From: Diploptera punctata
Taxonomy: Eukaryota > Arthropoda > Insecta > Blattodea > Blaberidae
Assembly (NCBI GenBank): GCA_030220185.1
Contig: JASPKZ010002337.1
Span: forward strand, 1,955,501-2,019,500
Direction of reading: 5' to 3'
DNA length: 64,000 nt
How positions within the stretch are numbered: position 1 is the stretch's first letter; each line of letters opens with the position of its first letter. The notes under the pieces are model-generated. The model made no database searches. It saw only the letters and a program-made list of their open reading frames with translations, and had not been told where the DNA came from. Position numbers and translations under genes: made by a program. Of this stretch, positions 51,115 through 60,645 are shown one piece after another.

Positions 51115-51156
51115 ATTCTGCTGATGATGGGACTAGTCCCGAAAGGCCTACAGAGT
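51115..51156 (+). ncRNA. Hammerhead ribozyme motif (complete core), right arm
   Basis: Stem I ATTCTG (51115-51120) pairs with CAGAGT (51151-51156) over six bases with one G-U. CTGATGA 51121-51127, extra T 51128, stem II GGGACTAGTCCC 51129-51140, GAAA 51141-51144, stem III AGGCCT 51144-51149, cleavage after A51150. This is the most complete type I hammerhead fold in the window. Confidence 0.82.
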
Positions 51157-51394
51157 TTTAAAACAACTTAAGTTAAGGAGACGGACCTACAAGGTAACTA
51201 TTCTATAGTTTTTAATCGTACATCATATTATTGTTTTATTAAGCTATCCTTTCTTTTAATTTTATATTTTTCTGACCAAGCATGAGTGGCTACTGATGAT
51301 TTTTCCAATTCCCCATTTTTGACATTCCTAAGGTATTCATTCACTCTGGTTTTCAGCAGCAGCCACTAATGTGTGGTTAGAAAAACTGAAAAGG

Positions 51395-51610
51395 GATAAC
51401 TGCCACTGGCACTATTCGAATTGGAAGTTCATGCCTGTGAAGACATAAGCTCTCCATACATTCCAATCATCCCCTGTATAATTTATCTCCTCAAGTCATG
51501 ACTAATGTTATTCTATCTCCTCACTTTGGCAAGCCAATTGGGCACTTTCCCCTATCCTTCTGATTTACCTACAATAAGTTTCCAAACCTCTCTTTGATTC
51601 CCAACCCAAC
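51395..51610 (-). pseudogene. RTE-like 3' tail fragment, minus
   Basis: Reversed tail: GACATAAGCTCTCCATACAT, CAATCATCCCCTGTATAATT and TTGGCAAGCCAATTGGGCAC. Decayed. Confidence 0.65.
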
Positions 51611-51914
51611 AATGCATTGTTGATTTCGGCAGGATTTTATGTTTTGTAGAAAAAATACATACTCATTGTCAACTTCCTTCCAAAAATTTGTGAGAATTTT
51701 TAATTTCATTTAAACAGACAAGATGACATCTGAAGAGCTTTATTAATATTTGTCAAATCTACAAGATTATGAATCAGAGAGGGTGAACTTCTTTGATGTG
51801 TATAAAGATGAAAAAAAGTAAAATATTTTTTTGAATGAGACATTTTAGGTGTAATTAGGCAATTGCAATATTTAGTTAATTACTGGCAATTAAACATTTT
51901 TTAAAGATATATAT

Positions 51915-52385
51915 ATAACTCTAATTCACTGGCTTTATCAAACCCATAGGTTCATGGCTGCATGGACATACGCTCTCCATACATCCCCAACCTGAGCTAA
52001 TGTTTTCCAATCATCCCCTGTATAATCTACTTCCTCAAGTCATGGATGTTATTATCCCACCTCATTCTTGGTCTATCAACTGGGCGTGCTACCTCTGGTT
52101 TTCCTGCCAGCAGCTTCCATGCACCTCTTTCATCCCCCATACGTGCCACATGCTCTGCCCATCACAGCCCACGAGACTGAACTGTTCTTATTATATCTGG
52201 CTTCCTATACATATCATGTAACTCACTATTATGCAGTTTTCTGCATTCACCTCTCTGTTCATCTCTTTTTGACCCACAAATTTTCCTAAGAATTTTATTC
52301 TCAAATATTTGTAATCTTCTTTCCTCCCTTAAAGTAAGAGTCTATGTTTCCCATCCATATAATATAACTGGGACAATAAAATGAT
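51915..52385 (-). pseudogene. RTE-like 3' tail fragment, minus
   Basis: Reversed tail domain from GGTTCATGGCTGCATGGACA to AGTAAGAGTCTATGTTTCCC. Minus translation recovers AEHVARM and RPRMRW in broken frames. Confidence 0.75.
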
Positions 52386-52451
52386 AATTATTGGTATTTT
52401 ATACATTTCTGGTTAATACTTACTGATGTTTTGGGAGTATGTATCATTATA

Positions 52452-52790
52452 TATAATATCCATCCATAGTAATTCTGCCTGAGGGCAGGACTTTCACTGC
52501 AATCATAGCATTTTCATGCTATACTTTGCAGCTTTACTAGAAAATTATAGGTGTGGTAGCTTCCTGTTGGTTTCCACACCAGTGAAGGGTGATGATGATG
52601 ATGATAATAAGGATGATAATGCTGGCCAGATGACTTTCGGGGACCGTTGGACCCTAAGCTTCCTGAAATTTGTCTTACAGGTGAAGAAAAACCCCAAAAA
52701 AACCTCACCCAGGAGCCTGTCCTGACCGGAATCGAACCCGGGCCTGCTGCGTGACAAGGCAGCACGCTACCTCGAGACCACAGTGGTGGA
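52452..52790 (-). mobile_element. SINE family A, full length, minus
   Basis: Complete from the tail (ATCCATAGTAATTCTGCCTG) to the tRNA head (GCAGCACGCTACCTCGAGAC). Inserted into a (TA)n run, which continues after it at 52790-52815. Confidence 0.85.
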
Positions 52791-52862
52791 TATATATATA
52801 TATATATATATATATGATACATATTCCTAAAAACATCAAAAAGTATTAACCAAAAATGTGTG

Positions 52863-52895
<33 letters not shown>
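52790..52895. repeat. Two (TA)n microsatellites
   Basis: TA runs at 52790-52815 and 52868-52893, separated by about 50 nt. Confidence 0.9.
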
Positions 52896-52899
<4 letters not shown>

Positions 52900-53029
52900 T
52901 GTGAAGGGAAAACTTTTTTACTCCTTTTTAAGTACACTGTGAACATGAAGGAGTGAGATATTTGTCACAAAGTAAATTAAACATAATAAAATAAATTGTC
53001 TCTAAGGATTAAAATTCATCGGAGAACAT

Positions 53030-53185
53030 ATTGTTTAAACAACTCACCTCATAGGACTCATGCTTCCATGATATCGCGATTTCAAACATAATCATGGAAG
53101 CATGAGTCCTATGAGGTGAGTTGTTTAAACAATATGTTCTCCGATGAATTTTAATGATTATACCTCATAATGTTTACTTCCCAAC
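53030..53185. mobile_element. PLE terminal palindrome
   Basis: ACAACTCACCTCATAGGACT and AGTCCTATGAGGTGAGTTGT with centre at about 53075; flank ATACCTCATAATGTTTACTT. The left arm (minus) keeps GAAATCGCGATA, a hammerhead 3' half with the palindromic stem III ATCGCGAT. Confidence 0.72.
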
Positions 53186-53189
53186 ATTA

Positions 53190-54115
53190 ATTAAATATAA
53201 TGTCTCTAAGGAATTTATGTGTATTACTCATTCATTTGTTTACATTCATACTGACATTGTTGTAAAAAGAAAATTGTGCAGCAGCAATACAAATTGACTT
53301 ACTCTCGCATATTTATTATTAGTGGTTTATTATTAGTGATTTAAAAAAGTTAGTACATTTTATTATTTAAATTTAAATTAAACCCTGTCTAACCTTTGTT
53401 TCAGTAATTTCATTATATATTTTTTTTATATTTAAATAATCACACCTATTTCCATTATACCTCGACATAGAACATTGACGAGTCGGAGTGAGAGACAAAG
53501 AAGTAGTAATATATATTCCCATACACATAATAAAGGCCAAATGCAAATTTAAATAGTATACAAATGTCAAATGACGTGTTTTTGTTTTTTAAATATGGCT
53601 TAGCCAAGCTATACCACATATTTCTACTGTTTGTAGTTTTAAAATAAATAGAAAATTAATGCATAATGATGTATTTGTGACAAACTTGAAAATTTAATGA
53701 ATTGTGCTCGAATTTCAATCACTGGGCAACCACTAGTATATATAATGTACATACTCCTAAAACATCAATAAGTATTAACCAAAAATGAATAAAATACCAA
53801 TAATATATTATGAATGGGTTAGAAAGTACAAGGTTTCGACACTCTATATGTCATTGTTAATTCTTTCTAACTAGTTTAATGTATTTTATAATTCATATTA
53901 TTTCAAATAAACCTCATAGTCACTTCCTTTACATATTAAATATATTATGAAATTTGAAAATAGACACTCAGATAACATCATTGGACAAAATGACCAGCAC
54001 ACGGTATTGTTGTCTGGGTGTCGCCATTTTCAAGAGTTCTAAACTAATGATGTCACCTTCCATAGATTTGGTCTGAATAATGAAATACAGCAGTTGAACA
54101 AATTCTAACATACAT
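53190..54115. other. Downstream flank of zinc-finger gene
   Basis: AT-rich sequence with PLE motif traces at 53880-53950 (AAACCTCATAGTCACTTCCT). The part next to 54116 is probably 3' UTR of the zinc-finger gene. Confidence 0.45.
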
Positions 54116-55298
54116 TTAATGAGTTTTTCTATGTTTTATCAACTCCAAAACATTTTTAAAACTAACATTACAAATACTACAATTAAATGTCTCATCATTC
54201 TTCTTGATATGGCTAAGTTTATGCCTAGTATATTCCACAATTCCACTACACTGTACTCCACATATTGTACATACATAACTTGATTTGCCATACTGTTTCC
54301 TTATAATAGATACTTTAGCCTGTAAGTTTTCAACTGTCCTAGTGTGCCGCTCTTTGTAGTGAAGAAACAACTGAGATGGCTTAACAAATTGTTTCCCACA
54401 AATTTCACATTTACTATTCAATTTTTCCTTATGAAAATTTTCATGAATATCATATATTGTTTGCATTGAAAATGATGATCCACAAACATTGCAAACGTTA
54501 GATGATTCTCCAACGTGAGATAATCTATGAAATAACATATTTGATTTATTATTTAAAAATGCTCCACATTCCTTGCATTCAACTTTGCTATGAACTTTCT
54601 TGTGTTCAAAAAATTTTATCGGATCTGTAAAGTTCTCAGAACATGTTTCGCATTGGTAATTTTTGACAGGTGAAATTTTTATTGGTAAATGAGCTGTAGC
54701 TTCATGTATAGATTTTGAATTTTCAAATTTTGTTACATATTGACATCTTCGGCATTTATATATAGTATGGATTTTCATATGGTTATTTTTTGTAATAACA
54801 TCTTTTGTCTTAAAACCACATAAGCGGCATTTATACAAAAAATTTCCACTTTTCTGTAATTCATGAACTTTTAAATGTTCATCTCTTACTTTACAATCCT
54901 TTGTTTCAAATTTACATGAAAGACATTTATACAATATATAAGATTTCAAGCAGGAAATCCTATGTTTATTAAATTTTTCTTTAAATTTTGTGCTATAAGA
55001 ACAGTCGTCGCAATTATATATGATTTCTTTTCTAAAATGTATTTCTCTGTGTCTTTGCAAATGAGATTTTGTTTTAAAACATTTGTTACAGATGTCGCAA
55101 TCAAAATCTCTTTCATCGGTGAAATGAGACTGTATATGACCAATCAAAGCTGAATGTCTCCTGAACTCTTTGTTGCAAATATGGCAATGTGTCTCAGGAA
55201 CATTCTCTTCTTTGCTTTTATCGGCTTCTTGATCTGGATATATTTTCTCAATAATAACACCACTCTCAGTAACTACTGTGTCACAGTCTAGATTCAAT
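54116..55298 (-). CDS. C2H2 zinc-finger protein, exon 2 (about 12 fingers)
   Basis: Acceptor TTTTTAAATTTCAG ends at 55299. The exon encodes LNLDCDTVVTESGVI, an acidic linker, then C2H2 units starting at CHICNKEFRRHSALIGHIQS and ending CSICNVSFKNVLELIKHRKT-H; stop at 54118-54116. I count 12 units. The third ends HRISC (C2HC), and linkers are mostly not TGEKP, so not every finger need bind DNA. The protein is likely nuclear and DNA-binding; target unknown. Exon 1 lies at 59438-59694 with matching phase. The total is 479 aa. Confidence 0.9.
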
Positions 55299-55435
55299 CT
55301 GAAATTTAAAAATGCAGAGTTAATTAACTTTTTTAGGAACTAACACTATGGGGTATTGTTTATTTAAGTAAAATTTTATCAATAATTAAACAGTTTTGTC
55401 TGTTCATTCTTACCTCTTAGAGGAGTTTTTTTTTC

Positions 55436-55478
55436 AAAATATGTTTCAGAGTTTCTGAGCCCCATCATCAGCGACTAC
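55436..55478 (-). ncRNA. Hammerhead-like motif, minus arm
   Basis: CTGATGATGGGGCTCAGAAA, CTCT, then GAAACATATTTTG. Core boxes intact, but stem III is mutated (ACATAT instead of ACATGT), so activity is doubtful. Confidence 0.5.
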
Positions 55479-56076
55479 AGACTGAATTTTCTCATGTTGT
55501 CAGCCCTGATTCTTGATTCCTGCTGTCTTTGCCTCTGGTCCAATGAATTTACTAATGAAGTTCCTTTCTGTGGGAATTTCAAAGTTCATAATTCTTTCCT
55601 TGTTCTTCTGTATATAGATTTTTTCCCATATGGTGAGTTCATTTTTGTTTTCTAACTGTTTAATAAGTTTGTGTTTACATCTATTTTGTATTTTTCTGAC
55701 CAAACATGAGCAGCCACTGCAGATTTTTCTACTTCCCCTTTTAAATTCTTTATGTGTTTAGTTCTAATGGTTAAATTTCTTTTTGTTTTTGAACTAAAGA
55801 ACATATAAGGAACGTAAAAAAAAGGGGAAGTAGAAAAATCTGCAGTGGCTGCTCATGTTTGGTCAGAAAAACACAAAATAGATGTAAACACAAAATTATT
55901 AAAACAATTAGAAAACAAAAATGAACTCACCATATGAGAAAAAAACCTATATACAGGAGAACAAGGAAAGAATTATGAACTTTGAAATTCCCACAGAAAG
56001 GAACCTCATTAGTAAATTCATTGAACCAGAGGCAAAGAGAATCAGGGCCGACAACATGAGAAAATTCAGTCTGTAA

Positions 56077-56117
56077 TCGCTGACGATGGGGCTAAGAAGA
56101 TCTGAAACATGTTCGAC
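56077..56117 (+). ncRNA. Hammerhead ribozyme motif, plus arm
   Basis: Stem I TCG (56077-56079) with CGA (56114-56116), CTGACGA 56080-56086, T, weak stem II GGGGCTAAGAAGATCT, GAAA, stem III ACATGT, cleavage base T. Core complete; stem II is the weak point. Confidence 0.55.
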
Positions 56118-56204
56118 AAAAACAACCCTAAGAGGTAAGAATGAACAGACAAAATGTTTTAATTATTAAACAAGCCTCTTAATGTTATTTCCTATTGTAT
56201 TAAA

Positions 56205-56570
56205 AAAAAATTATCACCTCATCTCATATTCCTCTTCTTCTTAGATCGGTTTCGGGACCTTATTTGATTCCATCCTCAGTATTTTCACAACCGTTGTTAT
56301 GTCATCTTGAAGAGCCACCTCCTGCTCCACTTCTTGGTAAACTGAAGAACCTTGAAATCAAATAATTTTCCCCAGGAAAGTTTTTTCAAGGTTCTTCAGT
56401 CTACCAACAGAGGGAGCAAGAAGGCAGTTCTTCAAGACGACATGACAGCTGTGAAAATATTGAGAATGGAATCAAATAAGGTCCCGAAACCGATCTAAGA
56501 AGAAGAAGAATATGAGGTGAGGTGATAAAATTTTACTTAAATAAAAAAAATTAGAATCAATTGAGGGGTT
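56205..56570. mobile_element. PLE terminal inverted pair
   Basis: Minus arm 56215-56375 and plus arm 56380-56530 share CAGAGGGAGCA and TTCTTCAAGACGACATGACA. The minus arm has CTGAGGATGGAATC...GTCCCGAAACCG (56241-56284), a hammerhead-like unit with short stem II GGA/TCC. In the plus arm the box is TTGAGAA and dead. Confidence 0.72.
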
Positions 56571-57600
56571 CCATGGACTAACAGCTTAAGTGCAAAACAT
56601 ACTTTTGAGTAAACTGAAGTTGAAAAACGATATTATTTTTTGTGTGTTCCTATTCTATGTCATTAATCATTTTTTCTCTTTTTTTATATTTTGTACATTT
56701 TACATTTGTTAAATCTAGAGTAAATCAAAATACATTATAAATAATAATTGTATTGTATATATATAACATGTAATAATTTATGTTTATTGTAATTTAGAAG
56801 TAAGACTATTTTTTGTATTTCTTAAAACCTGGTTGAGTGGTAGACAAGGCCTTAAGGCCTTAATTCTGCCAGGAAAATAAAGTTATTATTTTTTTTATTT
56901 CAGGACTGTTTCTGTTATTTACACAGGTATCCTCAACCAAAATATACAATTTTTTTCCTTCCACACTTCCCAGTCTTGCATATCTGCATCTGTCATATTT
57001 CACTTCTTCATGTTGTCTTGAATTCCCTTTATCCACATTGGCTTTGGTCTACCATGTTTCCCTTTTCCAGGAGGTATCCATTTCAATACTTTATTATTAT
57101 TATAACAATCTATCAAACTTTGAAAGTATATATTATTATCAATATAGCATTTCTTAAACACACAAATGAAACAAATTAATGGTTATTATGGAAATATAAT
57201 ATTTAAAAAAAATGTTAATAGTGACTTTCTTTTAAGTTGTTAGTCCACAGAACATCAACAAATTGTTTTTATTGGAGAATATTATGTAAAATAAGAATAC
57301 AGACACTTTTGTTAATTTTGTACTTTACTGCACAATAACACAAATGCAAAAATAAACTATATCCTTTCATATCGTACTCTGAAAATAACATATATAGTAA
57401 ACTCATTAATTCATTTTGTTAAGTTAAATTAAAGAAATATAAATATTTGAACTGTTTATCTTTGTTCATACATCTTTATTAAATTAAGTAAAAAGTTACT
57501 GTCCATTTAAAACTGAAATTCAATGTATAAAAAAAAATATTATTCATTCATTTTCATTATTGCTCGTTTGAATCTGAATAAGCCTATACCTGCCCAGAAT
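56571..57600. other. No recognised gene or repeat
   Basis: AT-rich. GACAAGGCCTTAAGGCCTTA at about 56850 is followed by AAATAAAGTTATTATTTTTT, which looks like the poly-A end of a retroposed sequence. Otherwise nothing is supported. Confidence 0.35.
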
Positions 57601-57609
57601 TCTCTCTAG

Positions 57610-58075
57610 CCACCATCCATCCATCCACAGTAATTCTGCCCGAGGGCAGGTCTTTCACTGCAATCATAGCATTTTTATGCTATGCTTTGCAGCTTTACTA
57701 GGGAATTATAGGTGTGGTAGCGGTTAAGACACTGAGCTACAAGCCGGAGGGTTGAGGGTTCAAGTCCTGTTGGGGTCAGGATTTTTAAACTGACCCAAAC
57801 CCTCTGGCGGCACTATGGCCCTGCGGACGACTCAGCCTCTAATGGAAATGAGTACCAGACGCTTGTTCTGGGGTAAAGGTGGCCGTCACGCAGGGCTGAC
57901 AACCCAGCTGACATAAAGTGCCGATTGTCTAGAAAAAAGTGGGAGCCTTAACCTCCTACTACCCCAAGGGCCCCCGGGCCTGTTGTGGGATCACTTTACT
58001 TTTTTAGCTTTCCATTGCTTTCCACACCAGTGAAGGGTGACGATGATGATGATAATAATGATGATGATGTCCTAG
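57610..58075. mobile_element. SINE family A broken by SINE family C
   Basis: 57610-57720 is the family A tail (TTCTGCCCGAGGGCAGGTCT ... GGTGTGGTAG). At 57720 a full plus family C begins (GCGGTTAAGACACTGAGCTA ... GTGGGATCACTTTAC). Family A resumes at about 58010 (GCTTTCCATTGCTTTCCACA, GATGATGATG). This is a clear nested insertion, so C jumped after A. Confidence 0.8.
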
Positions 58076-58129
58076 AAGAACTCAACTTTTATGAACGAAG
58101 ATACAACAGACTCATCTTATTTATTAATG

Positions 58130-58495
58130 TTACTTCCTATTGTAATTTTATAATAATATAATGAATTTTTAAATTCCTGGAGAAAAGGATTTGCTGTGGA
58201 AGCTCATGTATCAAACATAGAGGGAGGAAGAATACACCTACATAATTACCAACCATCAAATCAATAGTCAAATGCCAATAGAAAATGAAGGGAATATCAC
58301 TCTGAAACTAGTCCTGGAAATTATTTTAATAAATGAGTTGGAGAAAATGTTTTTAACATCTCACCTCATAAAGTTGTGTGTCTTCACGATACCAGTTTCA
58401 AAAGTATAGTAGGTACTTCCATCTTCAGTCAAATTCCAACTCAGATGGAAGATGGAAGTAATACTATACTTGACGATTTTATTATTAATTTAACA
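58130..58495. mobile_element. PLE fragments, left flank of the tRNA-like duplication
   Basis: A plus tail relic at 58160-58330 (AAATTCCTGGAGAAAAGGAT) is followed by a minus end at 58350-58465 with CATCTCACCTCATAAAGTTG. The hammerhead-like CTGAAGATGGAAGTA...GAAACTGGTATCG lies on the minus strand at about 58395-58435. It mirrors 59205-59290. Confidence 0.7.
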
Positions 58496-58760
58496 CTTCT
58501 CATTGAAGGATAAATTATATTTGAAGAGAAAAATAAATTTTTCTCTTCAAATATAATTTATCCTTCAATGAGAAGTGTTAAATTAATAATAAAATCGTCA
58601 ATAGAAGCCCTACTGGCTATAAAGTAGTGTTAAATTCCCAATAAATGTCTTCTTAACTAAGAAGCCGCCATTTGCAAAGATAGAAGCTATGGTTTCAAGC
58701 ATTTGGCGCGAGGGAATTACAACGTACATAAGAGAAAAATTTGCGTCTAGATCGTAACTC

Positions 58761-58833
58761 GCCTCGGTAGCTCAGTTGGTAGAGCACTTGGCCCGGAAAG
58801 CCAAGGGTCCCGGGTTCGAGTCCCGGTCTAGGC
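58761..58833 (+). tRNA. tRNA-like module, tandem copy 1
   Basis: GCCTCGGTAGCTCAGTTGGT (A-box intact), anticodon arm TTGGC-CCGGAAA-GCCAA, T arm CCGGG-TTCGAGT-CCCGG (B-box intact), acceptor end TCTAGGC. Three bases on starts a TTTTT run. GGA is in the anticodon position, U33 is replaced by C, and there is no serine-type variable arm. Both Pol III boxes are perfect, so transcription is plausible although decoding is not. Confidence 0.6.
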
Positions 58834-59061
58834 GAAAATTTTTCTCTTCAAATATAATTTATCCTTCAATGAGAAGTGTTAAATTAATAATAAAATCGTC
58901 AATAGAAGCCCTACTGGCTATAAAGTAGTGTTAAATTCCCAATAAATGTCTTCTTAACTAAGAAGCCGCCATTTGCAAAGATAGAAGCTATGGTTTCAAG
59001 CATTTGGCGCGAGGGAATTACAACGTACATAAGAGAAAAATTTGCGTCTAGATCGTAACTC

Positions 59062-59134
59062 GCCTCGGTAGCTCAGTTGGTAGAGCACTTGGCCCGGAAA
59101 GCCAAGGGTCCCGGGTTCGAGTCCCGGTCTAGGC
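59062..59134 (+). tRNA. tRNA-like module, tandem copy 2
   Basis: Identical to 58761-58833, in the second repeat unit. Related, older copies are at 18936 and 20761. Confidence 0.6.
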
Positions 59135-59149
59135 GAAAATTTTTCTCTT

Positions 59150-59345
59150 CAAATATAATACTATACTTACTTATTTTAGGAATTCTCACTATGAGGTATA
59201 TTCTATCTTAATAATACTATACTTTTGAAACCGGTACCGTGAAGATATGCAACTTTGTGAGGTGAGATGTTAAAACATTTTCTCTCGCACATTTATTAAT
59301 GTAAATACTTCATAGTGTTTCCTCCCACTGTAATTTTAATTTAAA
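59150..59345 (+). mobile_element. PLE end, right flank of the tRNA-like duplication
   Basis: GAATTCTCACTATGAGGTAT, then GAAACCGGTACCGTGAAG (hammerhead 3' half, stem III ACCGGT), TGTGAGGTGAGATG and the terminal CTTCATAGTGTTTCCTCCCA. With 58350-58465 it encloses the tRNA-like repeat. Confidence 0.7.
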
Positions 59346-59437
59346 ACCTGGAAATTATACTAAATATAAGGTGAGATGTAAAATTTGAATCATTTAATGA
59401 CTGTTAAATAAAGCCTCTAAAAATAAGAAATACTTAC

Positions 59438-59694
59438 TCAACTTGCTCCGGCTGTTCATCGTGGTCATTTGTTTCAATTTTACAGCTCTCTATACCATCA
59501 ATAGAAATGGTATTGTATGAATCATCATACTCCTCTCCATCTTCAAATTCAATAATGTCTTCAGGTTCCGTTTTTATACGATCTACAAACATGGGATCCA
59601 TTCCTCCTCCTTCGTCGTCCACAACTTCATCTTTGATAACTATCCGCTCTGTTTCCAGAACGTGTTGTTCATCTCCAGTACTGTTCTTGTTCAT
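59438..59694 (-). CDS. C2H2 zinc-finger protein, exon 1 (start)
   Basis: ATG at 59694-59692. 85 codons plus two bases: MNKNSTGDEQHVLETERIVI, then a strongly acidic stretch EDIIEFEDGEEYDDSYNTIS and NDHDEQPEQVE; donor GA|GTAAGTATT at 59437. The split codon GA|A and following TTG continue in frame into exon 2. Acidic N-termini of this kind are common in insect zinc-finger regulators, but no named domain (ZAD, BTB) is present. An acceptor-like TTCTGCTTCAG 15 nt upstream of the ATG suggests a 5' UTR intron. Confidence 0.88.
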
Positions 59695-59699
59695 TTTTA

Positions 59700-60147
59700 A
59701 AGGCAGCCTGAAGCAGAAGTTATTGTTTAACTCTCGCTTCGGTACCTTTTCACTTTTTTATAAAACTAAAACCTTCAGATTATTATATTTTATTTGTTGA
59801 CTTCCTTAAAATTTAAGTTTGCTATTACACACAAATAAAATAAAACAATTTACCTTAGTAATAATTCCACTAAAAGTTAGCAATCAATCTGGGATGCAAA
59901 TCTGTCCAATTAAATCCACAGATATCAGTATTGTATATGACATAGCTTGTCGGACGTGAAGCTTGGAAAAATGAAGGGTGGTTTTTCAATGGGGGTGAGT
60001 ATAGTGATTCTACATAGTACTCTATTGTCGTTCGAAAACAGGGTGACCAGTAAATTACAAAAATAAAATTCCCGACTACTTGCCAGCTTTTTCATGGCAT
60101 CAAAGAATAATTCCCGAGTTGTTTGAGTGCTAAATTCAATTAATTCT
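59700..60147. other. 5' flank of the zinc-finger gene
   Basis: Low-repeat sequence between exon 1 and a SINE. An open minus frame at 59925-60164 (ELIEFSTQTTRELFFDAMKK) is partly made by SINE sequence and has no recognised domain. It might contain a 5' UTR exon or the promoter of the zinc-finger gene. Confidence 0.4.
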
Positions 60148-60498
60148 CTCTCTCCAAACACCAAGTACGACAGGCCTTGAAGGCCCTAGGCCTACCATCT
60201 GGCTGCTGGCCTCACATCCACATGTGTTATTCACTAAGGTAGACAGTCATAAGCCAGTGTAGAGGTGACATGTGATCAGCATGTCAGATCCCCCAGCCAT
60301 TATAGCTGGTCTTCTCAACCTGGAGTCACTACTTATTGTAGCTACCCAAATGCCTCACGATGCTGGGTGGGCACCGGTCCCATACTGGTCGAAATTCCAT
60401 GAGAAAAATGTCTTCCCCCGTGCGGACTCGAACCAGCACAAGTCCCGTAGCTCTGCACCAAGGCTTCTTGCCTTAACCACTCGGCTACGGCACGGGAC
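60148..60498 (-). mobile_element. SINE family B, full length, minus, with target duplication
   Basis: Reverse of the 32677 copy: GACAGGCCTTGAAGGCCCTA to CTTAACCACTCGGCTACGGC. Flanked by TTCAATTAATTCT at 60135-60147 and 60499-60511. Confidence 0.9.
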
Positions 60499-60645
60499 TT
60501 CAATTAATTCTAGCAAAGCCAATTTTGTAAAAATATTTTTTATAATATGTGTAAATAACATCTAGGCCTACTTTATTTTTATGTTAAGATCTTAAATAAG
60601 AATATCAAAACAATATATTTAAATTTTTTAATATTTGACACAATA

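Larger units (their letters stand above)
50590..51240. mobile_element. PLE inverted dimer with best-preserved hammerheads
   Basis: Minus arm 50590-50940 and plus arm 50941-51240 join at about 50940. Both carry AACATTCCAACGAGGATAAA or its mirror and encode the relic NIPTRINILEE. The arms end in GGAGACGGACCTACAAGGTA / its mirror. A second PLE end (TTGGGAAACACATTATGAGG) is inserted in the left arm near 50705-50745. Confidence 0.85.
55330..56210. mobile_element. PLE inverted pair with hammerheads
   Basis: Minus arm 55330-55795 and plus arm 55790-56200 meet within the KTKRNL/RTKHI codons. The tail reads NKNELTIWEKIYIQKNKERI, then MNFEIPTERNFISKFIGPEA on the minus arm. The terminal motif AACTAACACTATGGGGT is at the left and AAGCCTCTTAATGTTATTTC at the right. 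Confidence 0.82.
58490..59160. repeat. Tandem 301-bp duplication containing tRNA-like modules
   Basis: Two head-to-tail copies (about 58536-58836 and 58837-59137) appear identical base for base. A third partial start is at 59138-59155 and a short inverted piece at 58490-58535. Each unit carries TTTTTCTCTTCAAATATAAT, GTGTTAAATTCCCAATAAAT and one tRNA-like module. Confidence 0.9.
55299..59437 (-). other. Zinc-finger gene intron 1
   Basis: A 4.1-kb phase-2 intron with donor GA|GTAAGTATTTC at 59437 and acceptor TTTCAG at 55299. It is filled with PLE inverted dimers, two SINEs and the duplicated tRNA-like repeat. Confidence 0.85.

Noticed and set aside
59925..60164. 79-codon minus ORF upstream of the zinc-finger gene
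   Set aside because: Its start lies in SINE-derived sequence and no domain or acceptor supports it as an exon.
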